From assembly GCA_030432175.1 (NCBI GenBank), contig JAUIHU010000008.1:1-18816 (forward strand): DNA of 18,816 bases. The letters are read 5' to 3'. Below are positions 6,708 to 13,295 of this stretch, in pieces; the stretch's first letter is position 1; the number at the start of each line of letters is the position of its first letter. This DNA comes from Verrucomicrobiia bacterium (GTDB lineage: Bacteria; Verrucomicrobiota; Verrucomicrobiia; Limisphaerales; JAUIHU01). Both the position numbers and the translations under genes were made by a program. The notes beneath the pieces were generated by a model. It saw nothing but the letters and a program-made list of their open reading frames with translations. It ran no database searches and was not told where the DNA came from.

Positions 6708-7769
6708 CTACTCGGTATTGGGATAAGCTCCCAACACTTTCACTGTAGAACAAATCTTGCGAAGATCCTCAATAGACTGAGCAACCGTCTCATCTTCAAC
6801 ATGGCCCATACAATCCACGAAAAAGAAATACTCCCACGCTTTCCTTTTACTCGGACGCGACTCGATTTTTGTCATGTTGATCGCGTGTTTTCTGAAAGCG
6901 CTCAGCGCTTCATGGAGCGCTCCAACTTTATCTGGCACACTGAACATCAGACTGGTGCGGTCCTTACCGGTTGGAGGGCTGCAGTTTCTGCCCAGAACCA
7001 GGAACCGGGTCGCATTCTCACTACTGTCCTGGATATTTCTTTCTATGATTTCCAGTTCATATTTTTCAGCAGCAAGCGAGCTGGCAATGGCAACCCCACC
7101 CTCTTTTTCACGAGCCAGTTCAGCGGCTCGAGTTGTAGAAGATGTCTCGAGAATTTCAATGTTTGGGTAATTTTTTTCGATCCAGCGACGACACTGAGCC
7201 AACGCTTGAGGGTGTGTGAACAAAGTGGTCGGGGCCACTGCCGGATCTTTTGTCACCAGGCAGTGTTGAATGGGGGTAACGATTTGAGAAACGATTTTCA
7301 AATCACTATCGACAAACAAGTCGAGAGTATTTGTCACCACGCCTTCAGTTGAATTCTCAATCGGAACCACGCCGTAATCTGCATGGCCACGGCTGACTTC
7401 AGTAAAAACCTCAGCGATTGTTTTTTGAGGAGAATAATCCAGGCTGGAGCCGAAACGGCGAATTGCGGCAAGGTGGGTATATGTGGCGTCTGGTCCGAGG
7501 TAGGCGATCGTCATTGACTTTTGTAATGCCAGGGCGCTGGACATTATTTCCCTGAAAATTGCCCGGAGTCCATGGTTAGGAATGGGGCCAGGGTTCAGAG
7601 CACAGACTTTATCCAGCACGCCCACCTCACGGTGGGGCGCATAAATTTCCTCACCGGCTTCAACCTTGGCGGCGCCGATCTCAAGCACGTGGCCTGTTCT
7701 TTCATTTAAGAGTTCGATGATCTTGGCATCGATCCCGTCAATCGCTTTGCGATGTTCCTCAATTTTCAT
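6708..7769 (-). CDS. pheA: Bifunctional chorismate mutase / prephenate dehydratase (P-protein)
   Basis: It converts chorismate to prephenate and then phenylpyruvate, the committed branch to phenylalanine, in the cytosol. The 353 residues hold three domains. An AroQ-type chorismate mutase helix bundle spans about 1-85, with R7 in EEHRKAID, LLNERTG (21-26), the K35 region, APHREVGVLDKV (44-55) and FREIMSSALALQ (72-83). The dehydratase domain is at about 87-262: AYLGPDATYTHLAA, GVVPIENSTEGVV (133-145), the HPQALAQCRRW block (186-196) and the catalytic TRF triplet (254-256). The C-terminal ACT domain (about 270-350) has the ESRPSKRKAWEYFFFVD signature (303-319) and is the expected phenylalanine-feedback site. 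The ATG at 7769 gives the normal N-terminus. The gene follows scpB by 87 bases on the same strand and precedes der by 140 bases. All key motifs are present, so it should be active. Confidence 0.95.
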   Translation of the reverse strand: MKIEEHRKAIDGIDAKIIELLNERTGHVLEIGAAKVEAGEEIYAPHREVGVLDKVCALNPGPIPNHGLRAIFREIMSSALALQKSMTIAYLGPDATYTHLAAIRRFGSSLDYSPQKTIAEVFTEVSRGHADYGVVPIENSTEGVVTNTLDLFVDSDLKIVSQIVTPIQHCLVTKDPAVAPTTLFTHPQALAQCRRWIEKNYPNIEILETSSTTRAAELAREKEGGVAIASSLAAEKYELEIIERNIQDSSENATRFLVLGRNCSPPTGKDRTSLMFSVPDKVGALHEALSAFRKHAINMTKIESRPSKRKAWEYFFFVDCMGHVEDETVAQSIEDLRKICSTVKVLGAYPNTE

Positions 7770-7856
7770 ACGAATCCCGTATTCCCGGTCAAACGAACTT
7801 TCCTCGTCGAATGGAGAAAGATTGTAAAGTAAAAGAGAGTCAAAAAACTATAAAAA

Positions 7857-8900
7857 TCAGTCTTTTTTATCATCGTCGTCGTCGTCATCATCATCATCAA
7901 CAGTAATCCAGTCGTCGTCAGACGAGTCAGACGAGTCAGACGAGTCAGACGGGTCAGACGGGTCAGACGGGTCAGACAGTTCGGACGGGTCGGACGGGTC
8001 GGACGGGTCGGACGGGTCGGACGGGTCAGACGAGTCGTCCGGGTCGGACGGGTCAGACGAGTCGGACAGGTCAGACGAGTCGGACGGGTCAGACGGGTCA
8101 GACGAGCCTTCGAGTGGCTCTGGTGACTTGACCCTCAACTTCCTTAGCTCGTCTCCTCCTGGCAGATCATCCAGACTGCTGAGGCCAAAATACTCCAGAA
8201 AAAGCTCTGTGGTGCCGTAAAGCACGGGTCGTCCCACAACTTCGGCGCGGCCGACTGACTCGATCAGTTCTCTCTCCAGTAACTTGCTCATCACTCCGTC
8301 CACACTGACTCCACGGATCTGCTCAATTTCAGCGCGAGTCAATGGCTGCCGGTAAGCGATGATAGATAAAGTCTCCAAGGCAGGTTGTGAAAGTCTCGGA
8401 GGTCGCACTTTCCTTCCCAACAAAACCTGGATCCACGGAGCAAACTCAGGACAACTCACAAACTGCCAGGAGCCAGCTACACAAACCAGCCTGAACCCAG
8501 CCTTCTTTGTGCTATACTCGGAAGCTATGGATTCCAGGATTTCTACTAACTCATCATCAGCTGTTCGATGAAAAGGTGGGATTTTCCATTTAGACTCGTC
8601 TTCCGAAACTTCTGTCTCTTCTGGAGGTGGGTCATCTTTCTTTTCGAAGGAAGATTCGCCTTCTTCAGTTACAGGGACCTCCTCAGCTTCATGATCAACT
8701 TCAGCGGCAGCGCTCTCATCTGCCTCCGAAGCTTCCACAGGCTGCTCTGTATCGGCGCCTTCATCGTCCTCTGGGGCATCTTCATCCTCCCCGCCTTGAT
8801 TGAAACGGGTAGCCTGCTTCAGAATGTCTTTGATGTCCTTCACACTCAGGGGCTTTTGAGTGAAAAAGAGCAGCGTTTCTATGACGTATCGTAATTCCAT
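7857..8900 (-). CDS. scpB: Condensin subunit ScpB with acidic insert and repetitive acidic tail
   Basis: ScpB pairs with ScpA as the kleisin-associated subunit of the SMC condensin that organises the chromosome. The 347 residues are long for the family (usually about 180-220). Residues 1-33 (ELRYVIETLLFFTQKPLSVKDI) begin the first winged-helix domain. Residues 34-105 are an acidic low-complexity insert. The domain resumes at about 107-168 (FHRTADDELVEILESI, GFRLVCVAGSWQF). The second winged helix (about 169-240) has LSQPALETLSIIAYRQPLTRAEIEQIRGVSVDGVM and GRPVLYGTTELFLEYFGL, the strongest ScpB signature. Residues 266-330 are about 21 tripeptides, mostly SDP or SDS, and 335-344 are ten consecutive Asp, ending in KKD. 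The ATG at 8900 follows the scpA stop by 36 bases, so the two are one transcript. The core looks intact. Confidence 0.93.
   Translation of the reverse strand: MELRYVIETLLFFTQKPLSVKDIKDILKQATRFNQGGEDEDAPEDDEGADTEQPVEASEADESAAAEVDHEAEEVPVTEEGESSFEKKDDPPPEETEVSEDESKWKIPPFHRTADDELVEILESIASEYSTKKAGFRLVCVAGSWQFVSCPEFAPWIQVLLGRKVRPPRLSQPALETLSIIAYRQPLTRAEIEQIRGVSVDGVMSKLLERELIESVGRAEVVGRPVLYGTTELFLEYFGLSSLDDLPGGDELRKLRVKSPEPLEGSSDPSDPSDSSDLSDSSDPSDPDDSSDPSDPSDPSDPSDPSELSDPSDPSDPSDSSDSSDSSDDDWITVDDDDDDDDDDKKD
7911..8105 (-). repeat. 9-base tandem repeat inside scpB, encoding SDP/SDS tripeptides
   Basis: On the coding strand the unit is close to TCTGACCCG (plus strand GACGGGTCA, with GACGGGTCG and GACGAGTCA variants). 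About 21 imperfect units follow each other with few interruptions, keeping the frame because 9 is divisible by 3. The third codon switches between Pro (CCG) and Ser (TCG). Near-identical neighbouring units, such as runs of the GGGTCG or GAGTCA type, suggest recent slippage or unequal exchange. The adjacent 7875-7910 region continues as GAC/GAT codons for the poly-Asp end. Confidence 0.95.
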
Positions 8901-8936
8901 TTTTACAAGGGAAAATCAAATGGCAATCTCAGTTAA

Positions 8937-9755
8937 TCATTCTGAAGTTTGCTTCTCCTCAGTTTGCGGCTCCAGAGAGGCAGGCTCATCGTAGAAATTA
9001 GGCGGACCAGTCGGGGCGTCTTCTTCAATGTTTTTCACGATCAAGATCGGACCAAACAATTCAGGTTGGATGATTTGAATATACCTCAGCCGACTCATCT
9101 CCAACATCGCCAGAAATGTGACTACAATTTCTGAACGATTTTGCGCATCTTCAAAAAGAGATTCAAATTTGGCTTCTCCCTCGCGCATGATTCGCTCGTA
9201 AAGCAGTTGGATTTTGTCACTGACAGTCCACTGATCTTCAACAATCTCCCTGGAATCCGGTTGCTCCCGCTCCTTGAAGCGCTGCAACATCAGATTCATT
9301 GCATCTACAAGCACGAAAATTGAGACTTCCTGCCGGCTTTCTTCAGGGATCGGATCAAACTCCAGCTTGCCAGGTGTTTTTCTGTAAACCCAATCCTGCT
9401 CGTGCTCATGTCGCTTCAACTCAGACGACACGTCCTTGAACTTGCGGTACTCAATCAACCGCCGAATCAATTCAAATCTCGGATCTTCCCCTTCCTCATC
9501 CTCCACTTCATCCACTTGCTGGTCGACTGGTAACAGCTCCTTGCTTTTGATCAGCAACAGCGTGGAAGCCATGATCAGGAACTCTCCGGCGACATCCAGG
9601 TCCAGCAAACGCATGGTTTCCAGGTATTCCAGGAAATCATGCGTCAATTGTGACAAGTCCACGTTGTAGATATCCACCTCCTGCTTCCGTGTCAGATACA
9701 GAAGCAGATCCAATGGACCTTCAAACATTTCGAACTGGACTTTAAAAACGCTCAT
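8937..9755 (-). CDS. scpA: Condensin subunit ScpA (kleisin)
   Basis: ScpA bridges the heads of the SMC dimer and binds ScpB during chromosome organisation and segregation. The 272 residues match the family. The N-terminal domain has the hallmark FEGPLDLLLYLTRKQEVDIYNVDLSQLTHDFLEYLE block (about 11-46) and the DVAGEFLIMASTLLLIKSKELLP helix (about 54-76) that contacts the SMC neck. An acidic linker (DEVEDEEGEDPRFELIRRLIEYRKFKD) and middle helices follow. The C-terminal winged helix at about 210-245 (VVTFLAMLEMSRLRYIQIIQPELFGPI) binds the SMC cap. The last about 25 residues are a hydrophilic tail. The ATG at 9755 is preceded only by a weak GAAAG. It is the first gene of the minus-strand cluster; its control region is shared with the divergent deacetylase-family gene. 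No smc gene lies in the window. Confidence 0.95.
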   Translation of the reverse strand: MSVFKVQFEMFEGPLDLLLYLTRKQEVDIYNVDLSQLTHDFLEYLETMRLLDLDVAGEFLIMASTLLLIKSKELLPVDQQVDEVEDEEGEDPRFELIRRLIEYRKFKDVSSELKRHEHEQDWVYRKTPGKLEFDPIPEESRQEVSIFVLVDAMNLMLQRFKEREQPDSREIVEDQWTVSDKIQLLYERIMREGEAKFESLFEDAQNRSEIVVTFLAMLEMSRLRYIQIIQPELFGPILIVKNIEEDAPTGPPNFYDEPASLEPQTEEKQTSE

Positions 9756-9825
9756 CAGCTTTCAAACGATGCTATTATTTTTCCCGCAAATTCAATCTCT
9801 AATCCTATCATTTTAATAAACGGAT

Positions 9826-9843
9826 GATTTAGCAGGCTAAATC
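9826..9843. promoter_or_regulatory. Perfect 8-bp inverted repeat in the scpA / deacetylase divergent control region
   Basis: GATTTAGC, AG, GCTAAATC forms a perfect 8+8 palindrome with a two-base spacer, roughly mid-way between the divergent starts at 9755 and 9896. A two-base loop cannot form a good RNA hairpin, so a DNA-binding dimer site is the more likely reading. No regulator is encoded nearby, so the binding protein is unknown. Confidence 0.4.
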
Positions 9844-9895
9844 TTTACTAACAGTCTGGTTTGATTCCGAGAGTTCGGGAGCCTAAGATAAATTT

Positions 9896-10783
9896 ATGGT
9901 CATTTTGTTCAGCCACCCGGACTGTGTGAAGTATTCTCAACCCGGCCACCCGGAGCGTCCTTATAGAATCGAGGCAACGGTGAGCTATTTGAAAGCGCAA
10001 AAACAATGGAATGACCGTTTGGATTGGCAGGAATCTCGAAACGCCAAGGATGAAGATCTGCGGTTAGCTCATTCCGACACCCACATCCAATCCGTGATTG
10101 AAGGAGGTCAGGGAGGGGTTGGTTTTGATGCTGACACTCCGGCGTATCCCAATATTGATACGCATGCTCGGCGGTCTGTCGGATCTGCGATTCAAGCTAT
10201 GGAATGCGCTCTTCAAGGCAAAACCGCCATGAGTTTGATTCGACCGCCCGGGCATCATGCCACACCCAACCGGGCGATGGGATTCTGCTATTTCAACTCC
10301 ATTGCCATCGCTACATTAAAAGCACAATCCCAACCCAACATTCAGAAGGTGGCTGTTCTGGATTTTGACGTGCATCACGGAAACGGAACTCAGGACATTT
10401 TGATCGGGAAACCGGATGTAATGTTCTATTCCCTCCATCAGAGTCCCTGCTACCCAGGCACCGGATTGAAAGATGAAAAAAACTGTCACAACTTCCCGCT
10501 CCCTCCCCAAACCGATCCCGAAGACTACCGAAAGACCTTTACTCAGGCGCTGAGTGAAATTCAGGAATGGAAACCGGACCTGCTGGCGGTGTCAGCAGGA
10601 TTTGACGCGTTTAAGGAAGATCCTCTCAGTGACCAGGCTTTGGAGATGTCGGATTTTGAATGGTTTGGATCCCAAATTCGCGAGTCTGGAATACCAGCGT
10701 TCCATGTATTGGAAGGTGGATACAGCGATCGACTTCCTGAAGTGATCGAAAGTTATCTGGAAGGGATTGACCCAAAAGATTGA
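9896..10783 (+). CDS. Histone deacetylase-family protein (class II-like / acetylpolyamine amidohydrolase type)
   Basis: This is a zinc-dependent amidohydrolase that removes acetyl groups from lysine or small amines; the bacterial substrate cannot be told from sequence. The 295 residues match the single-domain family size. Visible features are SHPDC near residue 6, GHPERPYRIE (17-26), the catalytic His pair in RPPGHHATP (116-124), GFCYFNSIAIA (129-139), the zinc ligands D158 and H160 in LDFDVHHGNGTQ (155-166), the third ligand D237 in SAGFDAFKEDPL (233-244), and the transition-state Tyr in LEGGY (272-276). All catalytic residues are present, so it should be active. It lacks a signal peptide and is likely cytosolic. 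The ATG at 9896 has no clear Shine-Dalgarno sequence. It stands alone: divergent from scpA, and 122 bases upstream of the dsbD-type gene, which has its own candidate promoter. Confidence 0.93.
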   Translation: MVILFSHPDCVKYSQPGHPERPYRIEATVSYLKAQKQWNDRLDWQESRNAKDEDLRLAHSDTHIQSVIEGGQGGVGFDADTPAYPNIDTHARRSVGSAIQAMECALQGKTAMSLIRPPGHHATPNRAMGFCYFNSIAIATLKAQSQPNIQKVAVLDFDVHHGNGTQDILIGKPDVMFYSLHQSPCYPGTGLKDEKNCHNFPLPPQTDPEDYRKTFTQALSEIQEWKPDLLAVSAGFDAFKEDPLSDQALEMSDFEWFGSQIRESGIPAFHVLEGGYSDRLPEVIESYLEGIDPKD

Positions 10784-10841
10784 ATGAACAAACGGAGTTC
10801 CAAATGGATCCAACTAAAACACAGATCCACAACGACCGGGG

Positions 10842-10870
10842 TTGGCTTTTTGAAAGAAATTCCGGATAAT
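10842..10870 (+). promoter_or_regulatory. Candidate sigma70-type promoter of the DsbD-type gene
   Basis: TTGGCT (10842-10847) and GATAAT (10865-10870) are separated by exactly 17 bases. Transcription would start near 10877, leaving a leader of about 29 bases before the ATG at 10906. The match is four of six and five of six to the consensus hexamers. Confidence 0.45.
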
Positions 10871-10905
10871 CAGGAATAAGAAAAACTCTGAAACATCAGA
10901 TCATT

Positions 10906-13218
10906 ATGTCGGATATTCCTTCAACGCAATCAACTCGAAGCCGGACGGGATTTTTAATTTATATATTTTCGCTTTTCATTCTGACCGTTTGGAATGGCTG
11001 GTCCGCTCACACTCAAGCGCAGTTAAAACTGGAAACAGATACAGCAGCGCCAGGAAGAACCATATGGGCTGGGGTGCACCTGAAGATGGATCCAGGCTGG
11101 CATACTTACTGGAAGAATGGCGGGGACTCCGGCATGGCAACCCAGATTATGTGGGATTTGCCGGAGGGTGTGACTGCGGGTGAGATTCAGTGGCCGGTTC
11201 CGGAGATTTACGAAGACAAAACTCTGGGCATGATTACGTATGTGTATCATGGGGAAACCACATTGCTGGTTCCACTGACCTTGTCAGAGGATATTCAAGC
11301 TGGAGATCTGGCTTTGAACGCAGATGTCAGTTGGCTGGAATGTGAAGTTTCTTGTGTGCCCGGATCGGGATCCGTGTCGGGGACTCTCAAGGTAGGAGAG
11401 GGTTCAGATCAGGAGCCTCCAACATGGTTGAATCAAGCTCGTGAAAAGTTGCCATCAGCTCCTGATTTCAATGTCACCGGGGAATGGTTGACGCCGACAT
11501 CAGAAGATGACGGGGCTTTTCAGATTGAGTTCGCGCCTGGAACGACTGATGCATCCGAACGCTGGGATTTCTGGCCCTACCCGAATGACAATCTGGAAAT
11601 CGCCACCCTGTCGGAGCGTGTCGATTCGGATTCGGGCTGGATCTTGAAGAAGGAAGTATTCAAATTTGACGGGGCTTGGCCGGAAAAGATTCCTGGCGGT
11701 TTGCTCGTATTATTGAATGAGGATTCAGTGGAGCCGGACCGGGCTTATGCGATCGAATCCTTTGCTGATTCTTTAATGAATAATCTCGCAGTAGCCGCAG
11801 GAGATTCCACGCAATCAGCAACCAGCGTCCCAAACGTCGTATCATCATCCAAAGACACAACCCTGACGGATGTGGATTCATCTGAATCATCTGATGAAGA
11901 TGAGAGCGGGAAATCCAATTTAATCTGGATGTTGATCCAGGGATTTATTGGAGGAATGATTTTGAATGTTATGCCGTGTGTGTTGCCGGTGATTTCATTG
12001 AAAATCCTTGGGTTTGTAGAGAAAAGCCAAAACAATCCGGCCAGTATTCGGAAAATGGGATGGTTTTATACAGCTGGAGTTGTGTTTTCATTTTTGATTT
12101 TGGCGGGCCTGGTTATTGGAATTCAGCAAGCCGGAAAGTTAGCGAGCTGGGGAATGCAGTTTCAAAATCCGCAGTTCATTATGATACTCACTATCCTGGT
12201 GGTTTTGGTTTCTCTTAATTTATTTGGCGTTTTTGAAGTCAGCCTTTCTTCCGGCACTGTTGGAGCCATGAATGAAGCGGCTTCCAAAGAGGGTGGACTG
12301 GGGGCTTTTCTGAATGGGATTCTTGCTACTGCTTTGGCAACTCCCTGCACGGCTCCGTTTCTCGGTGTGGCGCTTGGGTTTGCTTTCACTCAACCACCCA
12401 CGATCATTGTCGCCATATTTCTTGCGGTGGCTTTGGGGCTTGCCACGCCGTACCTGATTCTTTCTTTTCGTCCGGACTGGTTGAAAATCCTTCCTAAACC
12501 TGGCGCCTGGATGGAGCGTTTTAAAGTAGCTCTTGGATTCCCAATGCTGGGAGCCGGGATCTGGTTGTTCACTGTAGTGAGCCTGCATTTATCCAATGAG
12601 CAGCTGCTCTGGTTTGGGCTGTTCCTCGCGTTTTTATCGATGTCTGCATGGGTGTTTGGACAGTTTATTCAACGTGGAATTGGACCGCGCTGGATCTCTT
12701 CCACAGCAGCTTTGGCGCTTCTTCTGGGATCTTACGCGTTCGCCATGGAGAAAGAAGTTAATTGGCGATCCATTGGAGGCCAGTCGACTTCCGCATCCAG
12801 TGGAACTGAGCCCAACATGGTTCAATCCGGAGGAATCGACTGGTACCGTTGGAGTCCTGACGCAGTGAGAGCCGCACGCGAACAAGGTAATGTTGTGTTT
12901 GTTGATTTCACCGCTTCCTGGTGTTGGACTTGTAAGGTGAATAAAAAGACCAGCATTGAAGTGGACTCGGTGCGGAGCAAGTTTGAAGAATTGGATGTGG
13001 TTGCATTGCGTGCAGATAACACCAAGGCTTCGCCTGAGATTGCTGAGGAATTGAGAAAATTTGAGCGAGCGGGAGTGCCTCTCAATCTGGTATATCCACC
13101 CGATTTGTCAGTGGACCCAATCGTTTTACCGGAGATTCTGACTCCTGGCATTGTTATCGATGCATTGAACCAGACGGCCAACACCGGCTCGAACGCGATC
13201 AGTCTGTCTTCTTTTTAA
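10906..13218 (+). CDS. DsbD/ScsB-type thiol:disulfide interchange protein
   Basis: It moves reducing power from cytosolic thioredoxin across the inner membrane to periplasmic disulfide partners. The 770 residues have the full three-part layout. A signal/anchor helix lies at 14-29. The periplasmic N-terminal domain (about 40-300) is of the ScsB-like kind (HLKMDPGWHTYWKNGGDSG, 58-76) with the cysteine pair CEVSC (146, 150). A Ser/Asp/Glu-rich linker is at 300-335. The membrane domain (about 338-610, around eight helices) carries the two transport cysteines in MPCVLP (C358) and TPCTAP (C481). The C-terminal periplasmic thioredoxin domain (about 645-760) has FVDFTASWCWTCK with the CWTC pair (673, 676) and a GVPLNLVY cis-Pro-type loop (723-730). 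All six redox cysteines are present. The precise subfamily (DsbD or ScsB) is uncertain. The gene probably forms its own transcript. Confidence 0.92.
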   Translation: MSDIPSTQSTRSRTGFLIYIFSLFILTVWNGWSAHTQAQLKLETDTAAPGRTIWAGVHLKMDPGWHTYWKNGGDSGMATQIMWDLPEGVTAGEIQWPVPEIYEDKTLGMITYVYHGETTLLVPLTLSEDIQAGDLALNADVSWLECEVSCVPGSGSVSGTLKVGEGSDQEPPTWLNQAREKLPSAPDFNVTGEWLTPTSEDDGAFQIEFAPGTTDASERWDFWPYPNDNLEIATLSERVDSDSGWILKKEVFKFDGAWPEKIPGGLLVLLNEDSVEPDRAYAIESFADSLMNNLAVAAGDSTQSATSVPNVVSSSKDTTLTDVDSSESSDEDESGKSNLIWMLIQGFIGGMILNVMPCVLPVISLKILGFVEKSQNNPASIRKMGWFYTAGVVFSFLILAGLVIGIQQAGKLASWGMQFQNPQFIMILTILVVLVSLNLFGVFEVSLSSGTVGAMNEAASKEGGLGAFLNGILATALATPCTAPFLGVALGFAFTQPPTIIVAIFLAVALGLATPYLILSFRPDWLKILPKPGAWMERFKVALGFPMLGAGIWLFTVVSLHLSNEQLLWFGLFLAFLSMSAWVFGQFIQRGIGPRWISSTAALALLLGSYAFAMEKEVNWRSIGGQSTSASSGTEPNMVQSGGIDWYRWSPDAVRAAREQGNVVFVDFTASWCWTCKVNKKTSIEVDSVRSKFEELDVVALRADNTKASPEIAEELRKFERAGVPLNLVYPPDLSVDPIVLPEILTPGIVIDALNQTANTGSNAISLSSF

Positions 13219-13251
13219 TTGGATCGTGAAGAGACTGAGGATGATTTTAAC

Positions 13252-13287
13252 TCCAGCATCTTTCTGAAGTGGCAGGAGGATGCTGGA
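13252..13287. terminator. Inverted repeat between convergent genes, probable weak bidirectional terminator
   Basis: TCCAGCATC (13252-13260) pairs perfectly with GATGCTGGA (13279-13287). A second short stem inside, CTG with CAG, sits above a symmetric internal loop. It lies between the stop of the DsbD-type gene (13218) and the stop of the M16 gene (13296). No good U-run follows on either strand, so termination strength is doubtful. Confidence 0.45.
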
Positions 13288-13295
13288 AATTCAAA

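Noticed and set aside
6615..7352. A 245-codon plus-strand frame opposite pheA
   Set aside because: It is a shadow frame; pheA on the minus strand has complete catalytic and ACT motifs across the same bases.
7911..8105. CRISPR-like array or minisatellite outside genes
   Set aside because: The repeat unit is only 9 bases with no spacers and lies in frame inside scpB, so it is a coding tandem repeat.
10795..10860. Terminator after the deacetylase-family gene (CCAAC ... GTTGG followed by CTTTTTG)
   Set aside because: The stem is only 4 to 5 bp with a large loop; it is too weak to call.
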